Origin: Rathayibacter sp. VKM Ac-2804
Lineage (GTDB): Bacteria; Actinomycetota; Actinomycetes; Actinomycetales; Microbacteriaceae
Direction: 5' to 3'
DNA length: 64,000 nucleotides
Assembly: GCF_009866655.1 (NCBI RefSeq)
Contig: NZ_CP047420.1
Coordinates: 3,720,001 to 3,784,000 of the forward strand
Position 1 is the first letter of the stretch, and every line of letters starts with the position of its first letter. The notes beneath the pieces were generated by a model. That model saw nothing but the letters and a program-made list of their open reading frames with translations. It was not told the DNA's origin and made no database searches. The position numbers were made by a program, and so were the translations under genes. Below are positions 20,076 to 29,535 of the stretch, piece after piece.

Positions 20076-22104
20076 AGCCGCGGCCGAACAGCTCGTCGCC
20101 GGGCGGTCGCCCGCCGGGAGCCGCCCCGCGCGCGCCGAGGTAGGACGAGACGACGGCCGCGCCGAGGTCGTCCGCCTCCGGGTTCACGACCGAGCCGCCG
20201 ACCCGGCGGGCGAGCGAGTCGATGAAGCGGGCGAGCCCCGGGTCGTCCCCCAGCCGGAAGAACGTGGTGTGCGCGCCGAGCCGGGTGGAGGCGTCGAGCT
20301 CGCGGACGGAGACGGCGACCGTCACCGGGTCAGGCGGGTAGTCGAAGTAGATCTGCCCGTCGGGCTCCAGGTGCGCGGTCGGCTCGCCGTCGGTGACGAT
20401 CAGCAGCACCGGCTGCGCGCTGGGGTGCTTCCGGAAGTGCCGGTTGGCCAGCAGCAGGGCGTGGTGCAGGTTGGTGCCCTTCTCCCACTCGGCGTCGAGG
20501 CCGACGAGCTGCTCGACGTCCATCACCTCGGCCTGGCGGCCGAACGCGATCAGCTGCAGCTCGTCGCCGCGGAACCGGCTCGAGATCAGGGTGTGCAGGG
20601 CCAGCGCGGTGCGCTTCATCGGCACCCAGCGGCCGTCCATCGCCATCGAGAACGAGGTGTCGACGAGGAGGGCGACGCAGGCCTGGGTCCGCGCCTCCGT
20701 CTCCTGCACCTCGACGTCGCCGATCTCGATCCGGACGCCGGAGCCGGTCTCGCGGCCGTCGCCTGCGGTCCGGGTCAGCGCGTTGGTGAGGGTGCGGGTG
20801 ACGTCCCACGCCTCGGTGTCGCCGAACTCCCACTGCCGGGTCGCGCCGGAGCGCTCGCCCGCGGCGCCGGCCCGGCGCACGTCGCGCGCGCCCTGGCGGC
20901 CGGACATCGTGTCGGCGATGTCGCGCAGCAGCGCCTTGCCGAGCTGGCGCATGGCCTTCGGAGTGAGGGTGAGCGCGCCGTCCGAGCCGCGGCGCAGGGT
21001 GCCGGAGTCGCGCAGCGCCTTCTCGAGGCGCTTGAGGGTCTGCGCGTCGACCGCCGCGTCGTCGCCGAGGCGGCGGGCCAGCAGGTCGAGGTCGAGGTCG
21101 TCGAGGTTCGAGCGCTCGTGCGGCTGCGCGAGCTGGTCGGCGAGCGCGTCGAGGTCGGCGAGCTCCTGGAAGACGCCGGTGCCGTCGCCGAGGCCGAGGC
21201 CCTGCTCGCCGTCCATCCGCTCGGAGCCGCCCCAGTCCTCGCCGGGGCGCAGGCCCCTCAGCGTCTCGTCGAGCTGCCCGAGCGACTGCATCAGCTCGGG
21301 CGTGCCGAACGCCTGCTGGGCGAGGGCGTCGAGCTCGTCGCGCTGCTGCTGGGTCATCGAGTTGCGCATCCGCTGGGCCGCGGCGGCGCGGGCGGCCAGG
21401 GTGTCGATCAGCTCGTCGACGGTCTCGGGCCGCTCGGGGAAGTACTCGCCGTGCTGGGCCATGAAGGCGTCGAACTGCTCGGGGGTGTCCTCGCCGCGGG
21501 CGTGCGCCTCGAGGAGCTGGTTGAGGTCGCGCAGCATCGCGTCGATCGCCGCGCGGTCCTCGTCGCTCGCGTTCTCGAGGGCCTGCTTCATGCCCTCGAA
21601 GCGCTGCTCGAGCATCTCGGCGCCGAGCAGCTCCTTGATCCTCTCGAAGTCGGCGCGCGCCTCGGGGCTCTGCCAGCGGTAGTCGGAGAGCTCGGAGACC
21701 GCGGCCGCCGGCGAGGGCGGGAGGCTGTCGAGCTGGATCTCGGCGAGGGCGCGGTCGCCGTCGTCCATCTGCGTGTCGCGGGCGAGCTGCTTGCGCTCGG
21801 CGAGGACGGCGCGGTCGAGCAGCTCGCGGACCTCGCGGAGGGTGCCGTCGAGGCCGTGCTTCTGCGTCAGCTCGCGCCGGCGCTCGGCGACACGGGCGGC
21901 GAGGTCGTCGAGACCCTGGGCGTCTCGGCCGCCGCGGCGGAGGAACTCGCGCATGGCGCGCTCGGGCGAGGTGCCGGCCATGACGTCCTCGCCGATGGCG
22001 TCGAGCGCCTCGGCCAGGTCGACGGGCGGGGCGAGCGGGTCGGGACCGCCGTCGTAGCGGGAGTAGCGGGCGTCGCGCCCGAGCCGGCGGTTGCCCCTAG
22101 GCAC
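20065..22104 (-). CDS. VWA domain-containing protein, partner of MoxR ATPase
   Basis: 679 aa, cytosolic. The first two-thirds are helical and charged (many RREL, ERK, DELD stretches; likely coiled coil), followed by a von Willebrand A domain (about 470-660) with MIDAS-type DTSFSMAMDGRW, a threonine in EKGTNLHHALLLANRHF and VTDGEPTAH. GTG start chosen because GGAGGG lies 7 bases upstream. Downstream of the MoxR-type ATPase gene by 44 bases; MoxR plus VWA pairs act as chaperone-like complexes for metal insertion or protein maturation. Client unknown. The C-terminal codons lie in a 16-bp tandem repeat. Confidence 0.85.
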   Translation of the reverse strand: MPRGNRRLGRDARYSRYDGGPDPLAPPVDLAEALDAIGEDVMAGTSPERAMREFLRRGGRDAQGLDDLAARVAERRRELTQKHGLDGTLREVRELLDRAVLAERKQLARDTQMDDGDRALAEIQLDSLPPSPAAAVSELSDYRWQSPEARADFERIKELLGAEMLEQRFEGMKQALENASDEDRAAIDAMLRDLNQLLEAHARGEDTPEQFDAFMAQHGEYFPERPETVDELIDTLAARAAAAQRMRNSMTQQQRDELDALAQQAFGTPELMQSLGQLDETLRGLRPGEDWGGSERMDGEQGLGLGDGTGVFQELADLDALADQLAQPHERSNLDDLDLDLLARRLGDDAAVDAQTLKRLEKALRDSGTLRRGSDGALTLTPKAMRQLGKALLRDIADTMSGRQGARDVRRAGAAGERSGATRQWEFGDTEAWDVTRTLTNALTRTAGDGRETGSGVRIEIGDVEVQETEARTQACVALLVDTSFSMAMDGRWVPMKRTALALHTLISSRFRGDELQLIAFGRQAEVMDVEQLVGLDAEWEKGTNLHHALLLANRHFRKHPSAQPVLLIVTDGEPTAHLEPDGQIYFDYPPDPVTVAVSVRELDASTRLGAHTTFFRLGDDPGLARFIDSLARRVGGSVVNPEADDLGAAVVSSYLGARGAAPGGRPPGDELFGRGWGF

Positions 22105-22148
22105 GCGCGGGCCCTCCGGCGGGCTGCGCCGCTCCGATGCGCAGCGGC

Positions 22149-23534
22149 TCAGCCATAGACGGCCTCGCCCCCGCCCGTCTCCTTGCTGAGCTTGCGCGAG
22201 AGGTAGAGGCCCTCGAGGGCGAGCTCGACGGCGCCCGCACGACGGCCGGACCCGGTGGCCTCGAGGCGGTCGGCGATGTCGTCGTAGAGGGTCGACTCGC
22301 CGAGCACGGGCAGGGCGGCGAGGAACTCCTCGGCCGTCACCTGCTCGCCGGTCGTGATCATCGCGCCGTTCTCGACGGCGGTCACGAGCGGGGTGAGGTC
22401 CAGCCCGCGCAGGTGCGCGCGGACCGTCTCGGCGGTGGCCTGGCGGAGGAGGTGGTCGAGGATCTCGTCCTCGCGGCCCTCCTCCCCCGACTCGAACTCG
22501 ATCTTGCCGCCGAGCACGTCGACCGCGGTCTCGAGGTCGATCGGGCGGGCGACCGCCTCCTCCTCGCCGCGGCGCGTGGCCCGGTGCAGCGCGGCGGCGG
22601 CGATGGTCTCGGCGCCGGCGATGGCGAAGCGGGCGCTGACGCCGCTGCGCTGGTCGACCGAGGACGACTCGCGCAGGGCCCGGGTGAAGCGGGCGAGGAT
22701 CTCGATCAGCGTGTCCGGGACGGTGGCCACGAGGTCGGCCTCCTGGCGGATCACCGCGATCTCGTCGACCAGCGCGGTCGGGTAGTGGGTGCGGATCTCG
22801 GCGCCGAAGCGGTCCTTGAGCGGGGTGATGATCCGGCCGCGGTTCGTGTAGTCCTCGGGGTTGGCGCTGGCGACCACGAGCACGTCGAGCGGCAGGCGCA
22901 GGACGTAGCCGCGGATCTGGATGTCGCGCTCCTCCATCACGTTGAGCATCGCGACCTGGATGCGCTCGGCGAGGTCGGGCAGCTCGTTGATCGCGACGAT
23001 GCCGCGGTGGCTGCGCGGGATGAGGCCGAAGTGGATGGTCTCCGGATCGCCGAGGCTGCGGCCCTCGGCCACCTTCATCGGGTCGACGTCGCCGATGAGG
23101 TCCGCGACGCTCGTGTCCGGCGTGGCCAGCTTCTCGACGTAGCGCTCCTCGCGGCTGCGCCAGGCGACGGGCAGCTCGTCGCCGAGCTCCTCCGCCCGGC
23201 GCTTGCTGATCGAGGTGATCGGCTCGTAGGGGTGCTCGCCGAGCTCGGAGCCGTCGATGACGGGGGTCCACTCGTCGAGCAGGCCGTTGAGCGTGCGGAG
23301 GAGGCGGGTCTTGCCCTGGCCGCGCTCGCCGAGCAGCACGATGTCGTGCCCGGCGATCACCGCCCGCTCGACCTGGGGGATGACGGTGTCCTGGAAGCCG
23401 TGCAGGCCGGGCCAGGGGTCGCGGCCCTCGCGGAGGGCGTCGAGGAGGTTGTCGCGGATCTCGGTGCGGAGGGTCTTCTGCGCGTGCCCGGAGGCGCGCA
23501 GCTGGCCGAGGGTGCTGATCTGGGGGCGCATCAC
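22149..23534 (-). CDS. MoxR/magnesium-chelatase-like AAA+ ATPase
   Basis: 461 aa. Walker A variant LLGERGQGKTRLLR, Walker B region IVAINELPDLAERIQVAMLNVMEERDIQIRG, sensor 1 VVASANPEDYTNRGRIITPLKDRFGAEIRTHYP, then a lid domain. Longer than typical MoxR (about 330 aa), with a C-terminal helical extension. GTG at 23534 is preferred: TAGCGT lies 7 bases upstream with no Shine-Dalgarno (leaderless); the next codon is ATG at 23531 and either could be used. Forms an operon with the VWA gene. Confidence 0.85.
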   Translation of the reverse strand: MMRPQISTLGQLRASGHAQKTLRTEIRDNLLDALREGRDPWPGLHGFQDTVIPQVERAVIAGHDIVLLGERGQGKTRLLRTLNGLLDEWTPVIDGSELGEHPYEPITSISKRRAEELGDELPVAWRSREERYVEKLATPDTSVADLIGDVDPMKVAEGRSLGDPETIHFGLIPRSHRGIVAINELPDLAERIQVAMLNVMEERDIQIRGYVLRLPLDVLVVASANPEDYTNRGRIITPLKDRFGAEIRTHYPTALVDEIAVIRQEADLVATVPDTLIEILARFTRALRESSSVDQRSGVSARFAIAGAETIAAAALHRATRRGEEEAVARPIDLETAVDVLGGKIEFESGEEGREDEILDHLLRQATAETVRAHLRGLDLTPLVTAVENGAMITTGEQVTAEEFLAALPVLGESTLYDDIADRLEATGSGRRAGAVELALEGLYLSRKLSKETGGGEAVYG

Positions 23535-23655
23535 CTCGTCAACGCTACGCCGCAGGTCCGACATGCGGTGGGGGTGCGCGGGATCCGTCGGGGTGCTAGC
23601 GGCGGGCGCGGCAGCGGCTGAGAGGGCTCGAAGGTTCGGCGGGCAGCCTGGGGGG

Positions 23656-24723
23656 ATGACCGGTCCCGTCCTCCGCTCGGCCCTCGTCGGCGCGACGCTC
23701 GCGCTCGGCGTGGGGCTCGCCTCCTGCAGCACGACTCCCGCCGCTCCCGGCCCCGAGGCGCGCGAGCTCGTCGGCGCGAGCAGCGTCGCGGAGGGGCTCG
23801 AGGCGCCGTGGTCGGTCGTCTTCGTCGACGACGGCACGGCGCTCGTCAGCGAGCGCGACAGCGGACGGGTGCTCGAGCTCGCGGCGGACGGCAGCACCCG
23901 AGAGGTCGGCGTCGTCGACGGCGTGGTCGCCGAGGGCGAGAGCGGGCTGCTCGGGCTGGCCGTCGACGGCCGGACCCTGTTCGCCTACTCGACCGCGGCC
24001 GACGGCAACCGGATCCAGCGGTTCGCGCTCGAGCGCGAGGCCGGGGCGTACGCACTCGGCGCGCCGGAGACGATCCTCGACGGGCTCCCGGCCGCTCGCA
24101 CGCACGACGGCGGGCGGATCGCGATCGGCCCCGACGGCATGCTCTACGCGACCGTCGGCGACGCCGGGCGGCGCGAGGCGGCGCAGGACCTCGACGAGCT
24201 CTCCGGCAAGATCCTCCGGATGACGCTCGACGGCGCCGTGCCCGACGACAACCCGTACCCGGGGTCGCTGGTCTGGAGCAGCGGGCACCGCAATCCGCAG
24301 GGTCTCGCCTGGGCGGAGGACGGCACCCTGTTCGCGAGCGAGTTCGGGCAGGACACCTGGGACGAGCTGAACGTCATCGAGCCCGGCGCGAACTACGGCT
24401 GGCCCGAGGTGGAGGGGATCGCCGGCGAGGACGGCTTCGTCGATCCGGTGCAGCAGTGGGAGCCGGGCGCGGCCAGCCCGAGCGGGATGACCGAGCTGGA
24501 CGGCGTGCTCTATCTGGCGAACCTGCGCGGCGAGGTGCTGCGCGCGGTGCCGGTCGCGGATCCGTCGGCCTCGACCGACTACGCCGTCGGCGAGTACGGG
24601 CGGCTGCGGGACGCGGTGGCGGCGCCGGACGGCGACCTGTGGTTCGTGACGAGCAACACGGACGGACGCGGGTCGCCGGGCGAGGAGGACGACCGGATCG
24701 TGAGCGTGCCGCCGCCGGCGTGA
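23656..24723 (+). CDS. PQQ-type sugar (sorbosone/glucose) dehydrogenase lipoprotein
   Basis: 355 aa. Lipoprotein signal (GLASC lipobox, Cys at about residue 24), then a six-bladed beta-propeller of the GdhB/Asd family: SGLLGLAV, HDGGRIAIGPDGMLYATVGDAG, WSSGHRNPQGLAWAEDGTLFASEFGQDTWDELNVIEPGANYGWP. Expected to oxidise aldoses or sorbosone extracellularly using PQQ; whether this host makes PQQ cannot be told from the window. Monocistronic, divergent from the MoxR gene, closed by a strong hairpin. Confidence 0.85.
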   Translation: MTGPVLRSALVGATLALGVGLASCSTTPAAPGPEARELVGASSVAEGLEAPWSVVFVDDGTALVSERDSGRVLELAADGSTREVGVVDGVVAEGESGLLGLAVDGRTLFAYSTAADGNRIQRFALEREAGAYALGAPETILDGLPAARTHDGGRIAIGPDGMLYATVGDAGRREAAQDLDELSGKILRMTLDGAVPDDNPYPGSLVWSSGHRNPQGLAWAEDGTLFASEFGQDTWDELNVIEPGANYGWPEVEGIAGEDGFVDPVQQWEPGAASPSGMTELDGVLYLANLRGEVLRAVPVADPSASTDYAVGEYGRLRDAVAAPDGDLWFVTSNTDGRGSPGEEDDRIVSVPPPA

Positions 24724-24745
24724 CGCGCGCGCGACGTCCCGCTCC

Positions 24746-24781
24746 CGTCGAGGCGTCCGGGTGCTGCGGGACGCCTCGACG
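24746..24781. terminator. Bidirectional hairpin terminator
   Basis: Perfect 13-bp arms (CGTCGAGGCGTCC at 24746-24758, complement 24769-24781) between the convergent sugar-dehydrogenase and response-regulator genes. Confidence 0.75.
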
Positions 24782-24806
24782 GTTCGAGGACGCCTCGGCG
24801 GGCGCC

Positions 24807-25475
24807 TCAGGCGCCGGGGGTCAGCAGGCCGCTCTCGTAGGCGGCGATGACGAGCTGGGCGCGGTCGTGGGCCGAGAGCTTGGTCATGATGCGGTTGACG
24901 TGGGTCTTGGCGGTGTGCGGGGAGATGACGAGGTCGTCCGCGATCTCCTGGTTGGAGCGGCCGCGCGCGACGAGCAGCAGGACCTCGCGCTCGCGGTCGG
25001 TCAGCTGGGCGAACTCCGGCGGCTCGACGAGCGGCGGGGACGCCGGCGGGGCGAGGACGTAGCGGGTGATCAGGCTGCGGGTCGCGGCGGGCGAGAGCAG
25101 GCTGTCGCCGGCGTGCACGGCACGGACGGCGGCGGCGATCTCCTCCGGCTCGGCGCCCTTGCCGAGGAAGCCGCCGGCGCCCGCGCGCAGGGCGGCGATC
25201 AGGTACTCGTCCTCCTCGAAGGTCGTGAGGATGAGGACCTTCGTCGCGGCGAGCTCCGGGTCGGCGCAGATCAGCGCGGTGGCGCCGATGCCGTCGAGCT
25301 CGGGCATGCGGATGTCCATCAGGACGACGTCGGGGCGCAGGCGGGTCGCCAGCTCGACCGCCTCGCGGCCGGTGCGCGCCTCGCCGACGACCTCGATGCC
25401 GCTCGCGCTGCCGAGGATGTCGGTGACGGCCTGGCGGATCAGGGGCTGGTCGTCCACGACGAGGACGGTGGTCAT
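24807..25475 (-). CDS. NarL/LuxR-family response regulator
   Basis: 222 aa. Receiver domain VLVVDDQPLIRQAV with phospho-acceptor Asp in DVVLMDIRMPELDG, Thr in ILTTFEEDEYL and Lys in FLGKGAEP; C-terminal LuxR helix-turn-helix LTDREREVLLLVARGRSNQEIADDLVISPHTAKTHVNRIM. Coupled to the upstream histidine kinase by ATGA overlap. The divergent MacB/FtsX-type ABC genes are its likely target, a common arrangement in actinobacteria (inference). Confidence 0.93.
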   Translation of the reverse strand: MTTVLVVDDQPLIRQAVTDILGSASGIEVVGEARTGREAVELATRLRPDVVLMDIRMPELDGIGATALICADPELAATKVLILTTFEEDEYLIAALRAGAGGFLGKGAEPEEIAAAVRAVHAGDSLLSPAATRSLITRYVLAPPASPPLVEPPEFAQLTDREREVLLLVARGRSNQEIADDLVISPHTAKTHVNRIMTKLSAHDRAQLVIAAYESGLLTPGA

Positions 25476-26698
25476 CGCGGGTCCTCCTCTGTGATCGACG
25501 GGGCCGGGAGCGGCGCTGCGGGCGGGACGGCCGCGGACGGCGGGGGCGACTGCGGCAGCGGCAGCGACGCCGCCACGCGGTAGCCGCCCGCCACCTCCCC
25601 CGTCACGACCGTGCCGCGGACGGAGGCCACCCGCTCGCGGAGTCCGAGCAGCCCGTGCCCGCTGCCGCGCTCGCGGTCCGGACCCGCGACGGCCGCGACC
25701 GGGTTCGCCACGACGATCTCGACGCGGTCGTCCGCCACCGCGACGAGGACGTGCGCGCGGTGCTCGGCGCCGTGCTTGTGCGCGTTGGTGAGCGCCTCCT
25801 GGACCACGCGGTACGCGACGAGATCGGCCGCCCCCTGGACGCGGTCGAGCGCGCCCTCGGTGCGGACGGTCACCTGCAGGCCGTCCTCGCCGAAGCGGCG
25901 GACGAGCTCGTCGAGGCGGTCGAGGCCGGGCTGGGGCGCCGTGCCGGCCGCCTCGTCGGTGCGGAGGACCTCGAGGAGGTCGCCGATCTCGCCGAGGACC
26001 GACCGGGCCGCACTGCGGATCGTGCTCAGCGCCTCCCGCGCCTTCTCGGGCCGGGAGTCGAGGGCGGAGCTCGCGACCCCGGCGTTGAGGCTGATCACCG
26101 AGATCTGATGCGCGACGGCGTCGTGCAGATCGCGGGCGATGCGCAGCCGCTCCTCGCTGACGCGGCGCCGCGCCTCCGACTCCCGGGTCTGCTCGGCCCG
26201 CTCCGCCCGCTCGGTCACCGCGACGATGTACTCGCGGCGGGAGCGCGTGGCGTCGCCGGCGGCCGCCGCGAAGAGCACCGTGACGGCGTACTGCACCGCC
26301 CGGGCGTCGAGGGGGCTCACCGCCGCGCCGACGACGCTCAGGAGCACCACCGCGACCACCGTGACCCCGGTCACGACGAGACCGACCCGGCGGGAGCTGC
26401 GGTTCGTCACCGCGAACATCGCGATCGCCGTCGCGAGGACGACGCCCGGCGCGAGCAGTCCGAGGACCGCCGCGGCGGCGGACAGCACGACGATCGCCGC
26501 GAGCACCGGGGTCGGCCGGCGCCGCCGCAGCGGCAGCAGGACCGCCGGCGCGAGCACGATCGCGAACTCGAGCAGGCCCGAGGGCCGCTGAGCGGACCCC
26601 TGGAACGGCGCGAACGCCGCGGCGACGATGATCGCGGCCGCGAGGGCGTCGCCGAGCCGGGACCGCAGCCGCGGGTGGGCCTGCATCCGCGGCGTCAT
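25472..26698 (-). CDS. NarL-type sensor histidine kinase
   Basis: 408 aa. Four to five membrane segments in the first 150 residues with almost no extracellular loop, HisKA_3 dimerisation helix with phospho-acceptor His (RIARDLHDAVAHQISVISLNAG), and a GHKL ATPase C-terminus (NAHKHG as N box, GSGHGLLGLRERVASVRG as G boxes). The lack of an extracellular sensor domain suggests sensing of membrane-embedded or intramembrane cues. ATG at 26698 has AGGA 7 bases upstream; a GTG at 26704 is also possible. Confidence 0.9.
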   Translation of the reverse strand: MTPRMQAHPRLRSRLGDALAAAIIVAAAFAPFQGSAQRPSGLLEFAIVLAPAVLLPLRRRRPTPVLAAIVVLSAAAAVLGLLAPGVVLATAIAMFAVTNRSSRRVGLVVTGVTVVAVVLLSVVGAAVSPLDARAVQYAVTVLFAAAAGDATRSRREYIVAVTERAERAEQTRESEARRRVSEERLRIARDLHDAVAHQISVISLNAGVASSALDSRPEKAREALSTIRSAARSVLGEIGDLLEVLRTDEAAGTAPQPGLDRLDELVRRFGEDGLQVTVRTEGALDRVQGAADLVAYRVVQEALTNAHKHGAEHRAHVLVAVADDRVEIVVANPVAAVAGPDRERGSGHGLLGLRERVASVRGTVVTGEVAGGYRVAASLPLPQSPPPSAAVPPAAPLPAPSITEEDPR

Positions 26699-26865
26699 CC
26701 CCACATCCTGGCGGAGTGCGCGCGCCGCGGCGTCACCCCGCCGCAGTGCTCCGCCTACCGCGACCGCGGTACGGCGGGGACACCCTGCGAGGGACGCGCG
26801 AGGGAGCGCCGCCGCCCAGGCTGGAGGAGCCGCCCCGGAACCCGCCGGGCGGCGGAGGGAGTCCC

Positions 26866-27564
26866 ATGAGCACGCCCATCATCTCGGTGAGAGACGTCCG
26901 CAGGTCGTACGGCCGAGGCCAGAACCGCTTCGAGGCGCTGAAGGGCGTGAGCTTCGACATCCAGGAGGGCGAGAGCGTCGCGATCGTCGGCAAGAGCGGC
27001 TCGGGCAAGTCGACCCTGATGCACCTGCTCGCGCTGCTCGACGCGCCCAGCACCGGCGTGGTCGAGCTCGAGGGAGTGGACACGAGCACGCTCAAGGGGC
27101 GCCGGCTCGACGTCACCCGCAACCGCACCTTCGGCTTCGTCTTCCAGCAGTTCTTCCTCACGCCGAACGCGTCGGTGCTCGACAACGTCGTGCTGCCGAT
27201 GAAGATCGCCGGGATCGGCCGGGCGGAGCGCAAGCGCCGCGGCCTCGCCGCCCTGGCCCAGCTCGAGCTCGACGACAAGGCCGGCAGCAGGGCCGTCGAC
27301 CTCTCGGGCGGGCAGAAGCAGCGGACGGTCATCGCCCGCGCGCTCGTCAACAACCCGCGCATCCTGTTCGCGGACGAGCCGACCGGCAACCTGGACACGA
27401 CGACCGGCGGGGTGGTCGAGGACATCCTCTTCGCGCTCAACCGCGAGAACGGCATCACCCTGATCGTGGTCACCCACGACGAGGAGCTGGCGGCGCGCTG
27501 CGACCGGCGCCTGATGATCCGCGACGGCCTGCTGGTCGAGGACTCCGCGGCGGTGGCCGCATGA
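26866..27564 (+). CDS. MacB/LolD-type ABC transporter ATPase
   Basis: 232 aa. Walker A IVGKSGSGKSTLMHLLALLD, Q-loop VFQQFFLTPN, signature DLSGGQKQRTVIARALVNNP, Walker B ILFADEPTGNLD, H-loop VVTHDEELAARC. A strong GGAGGGA lies 5 bases before ATG. Overlaps the permease gene by ATGA. Divergent from the two-component system, which probably controls it; such units commonly respond to cell-envelope peptides or antimicrobials. Confidence 0.92.
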   Translation: MSTPIISVRDVRRSYGRGQNRFEALKGVSFDIQEGESVAIVGKSGSGKSTLMHLLALLDAPSTGVVELEGVDTSTLKGRRLDVTRNRTFGFVFQQFFLTPNASVLDNVVLPMKIAGIGRAERKRRGLAALAQLELDDKAGSRAVDLSGGQKQRTVIARALVNNPRILFADEPTGNLDTTTGGVVEDILFALNRENGITLIVVTHDEELAARCDRRLMIRDGLLVEDSAAVAA

Positions 27565-28862
27565 AGGCCGTCGACCTGATCGGGACCGCGATCGCCAACA
27601 CCTTCCGCTCCCGGACGCGCACGCTCCTGACGATCCTCGCGATCTTCGTCGGCGCGTTCACCCTGACCCTCACCAACGGGCTCGGCACCGGCATCAACGC
27701 CTACATCGACGACACGGTCGACGGGGTGGGCGCCTCGGACGTGATGACGGTGTCGAAGACCTCCGAGTCGGCGACGGGCCTCGGCTCCGGGCCGGTCGAG
27801 TACGACCCCGACGCGATCGCGAGCGGGGCCGCCGGGCCTCCCGGGCAGACCGTCGTCGCGCTGACCCCGGCCGACCTCGACACGCTCGCCGGAGTCGAGG
27901 GCGTGCTCGACGTGCAGGCGGTGAAGTCGATCTCGGCCGACTACGTGGCGGCGGGCGGCGACGGCGCGAAGTACGTGATCGGGACCGGGAGCCTCGTGGA
28001 GGGGCAGACCGTCCAGCTCGCCGCCGGGGCCGGCCTCGACGACGCGTCGACGCAGCTCCAGGCCGTGCTGCCGGTGTCCTACGTCGAGCCGCTCGGCTTC
28101 GCGGACGACGCGGCGGCCGTCGGGACGAGCGTGTCGATCGGCATCACCGACGCGCAGCGGACGCCGCACGTGGTCGAGGCGACGATCGTCGGCGTCGCGG
28201 AGGAGAGCATCGCGGGAGCGGGCGGGGGCCTCGTCACCAACGACGCGCTCACCGACGCGCTGTTCACGACGCAGAGCATCGGCGTGCCGGCGGACCAGGT
28301 CGATCGCTTCGCCCAGGCCAGCGTGCGCTTCGACGCCGCGGCGGACGACGAGCAGGTCACCGCGCTGAAGGACCGCCTCGCGGACGCCGGCTACACCGGC
28401 ACCACGGTCGCGGACCAGCTCGGCACGATCAAGGCCGTCGTCGACGGGATCGTGCTGGTGCTCAACGCCTTCGCGGTGATCGCGCTGCTGGCGGCGAGCT
28501 TCGGCATCGTCAACACGCTGCTGATGAGCGTGCAGGAGCGGACCCGCGAGATCGGACTGATGAAGGCGATGGGCATGGGCAGCGGACGCGTGTTCGCGCT
28601 CTTCAGCATCGAGGCGGCGTTCATCGGCTTCCTCGGCAGCGCGATCGGCGCGCTGCTGGCGGTGGCGGCGGGGACCGGGCTGAGCGGGGTGCTCTCGGGC
28701 TCGCTGCTCTCGGACCTGCCCGGGCTGACCCTGATCGCGTTCGACCCGGTCTCGATCCTGACGGTGGTGCTCGTGGTGATGCTGATCGCGTTCGTGGCGG
28801 GGACGCTGCCGGCCGCGCGGGCGGCACGGGCGGATCCGGTGCAGTCGCTGCGGTACGAGTAG
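27561..28862 (+). CDS. MacB/FtsX-type ABC transporter permease
   Basis: 433 aa. One N-terminal membrane helix (TLLTILAIFVGAFTLTLTNG), an extracellular MacB-like core (about 45-300), then three C-terminal helices with the FtsX motif NTLLMSVQERTREIGLMKAMG. The four-helix layout is that of mechanotransmitting MacB-type systems rather than conventional importers. Coupled to the ATPase gene. Ends at a family C hairpin before the convergent cupin gene. Confidence 0.92.
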   Translation: MKAVDLIGTAIANTFRSRTRTLLTILAIFVGAFTLTLTNGLGTGINAYIDDTVDGVGASDVMTVSKTSESATGLGSGPVEYDPDAIASGAAGPPGQTVVALTPADLDTLAGVEGVLDVQAVKSISADYVAAGGDGAKYVIGTGSLVEGQTVQLAAGAGLDDASTQLQAVLPVSYVEPLGFADDAAAVGTSVSIGITDAQRTPHVVEATIVGVAEESIAGAGGGLVTNDALTDALFTTQSIGVPADQVDRFAQASVRFDAAADDEQVTALKDRLADAGYTGTTVADQLGTIKAVVDGIVLVLNAFAVIALLAASFGIVNTLLMSVQERTREIGLMKAMGMGSGRVFALFSIEAAFIGFLGSAIGALLAVAAGTGLSGVLSGSLLSDLPGLTLIAFDPVSILTVVLVVMLIAFVAGTLPAARAARADPVQSLRYE

Positions 28863-28881
28863 CACCCCGGAAGTTGTCGCT

Positions 28882-28951
28882 GCAGAGCATCGGCTGAGCG
28901 TGCGGCTCATCGCTCAGGGGCGATGAGAAGGCGTCTCAGCCGATGTTCTGC
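28882..28951. terminator. Bidirectional terminator formed by a family C hairpin
   Basis: Outer arms GCAGA-CATCGGCTGAG (28882-28898) and CTCAGCCGATG-TCTGC (28935-28951), with an inner CTCATCG/CGATGAG stem, between convergent genes. Related by sequence to the palindromes at 18224, 50128 and 52170. Confidence 0.65.
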
Positions 28952-28956
28952 CTCCG

Positions 28957-29358
28957 TCAGCGCCCCTCGTACTCCGCGTCGGTGATGTGCTCGGCCCAGG
29001 CCGTGGTGGTCGACGGGTCGTCGGCGGCCTCGAGGACGGCGAGGTGCTCCATGAAGACGCCGGGCGCGGAGGCGTGCCAGTGCTCCTCGCCGGGCGGGGT
29101 GTAGAGGGTCTGGCCGGCGTGCACCTCGAGGACCGTGCCGTCGCGGCCGCCGAAGCGGGCGACGCCCGAGGTCACGTGCAGGTACTGGCCGCGGGCGTGC
29201 GAGTGCCAGGCGGTGCGGGCGCCGGGGGCGAAGCGCACCCGGGCCACGGTGGTGCGCTGGTCGGCGTCGTGCGGCACGACGATCGTGTCGAGCCAGACGT
29301 CGCCGGCGAACTGCTCGGGCGGGTTCTTGACGGAGGGCGTCGACGGTTCGATGTTCAC
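28957..29358 (-). CDS. Small cupin-domain protein
   Basis: 133 aa single cupin barrel. Metal-ligand motif 1 TAWHSHARGQYLHVTSG and motif 2 region YTPPGEEHWHASAP are recognisable, resembling the short cupins near carboxymuconolactone decarboxylases and quercetinase-like proteins. Enzymatic role unknown. Divergent from the MBL-fold gene across 177 bp; no operon partner. Confidence 0.85.
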   Translation of the reverse strand: MNIEPSTPSVKNPPEQFAGDVWLDTIVVPHDADQRTTVARVRFAPGARTAWHSHARGQYLHVTSGVARFGGRDGTVLEVHAGQTLYTPPGEEHWHASAPGVFMEHLAVLEAADDPSTTTAWAEHITDAEYEGR

Positions 29359-29535
29359 GGGGGTCCTTCTTCCTGGACGGATGGACGGGCGGGGCGGGCT
29401 GGCGCCTCCGCCGCCACGCTAGGCCGGGGTCGGCGTGCGGGACAGGCCCTGGCGGTACACGTTCCGGCAGGGCCTCGCTCGCGCGGGGAGCGCTCGTAGG
29501 GTGGTCCGGAACGACCTCGACGAGCGGAGACGACG

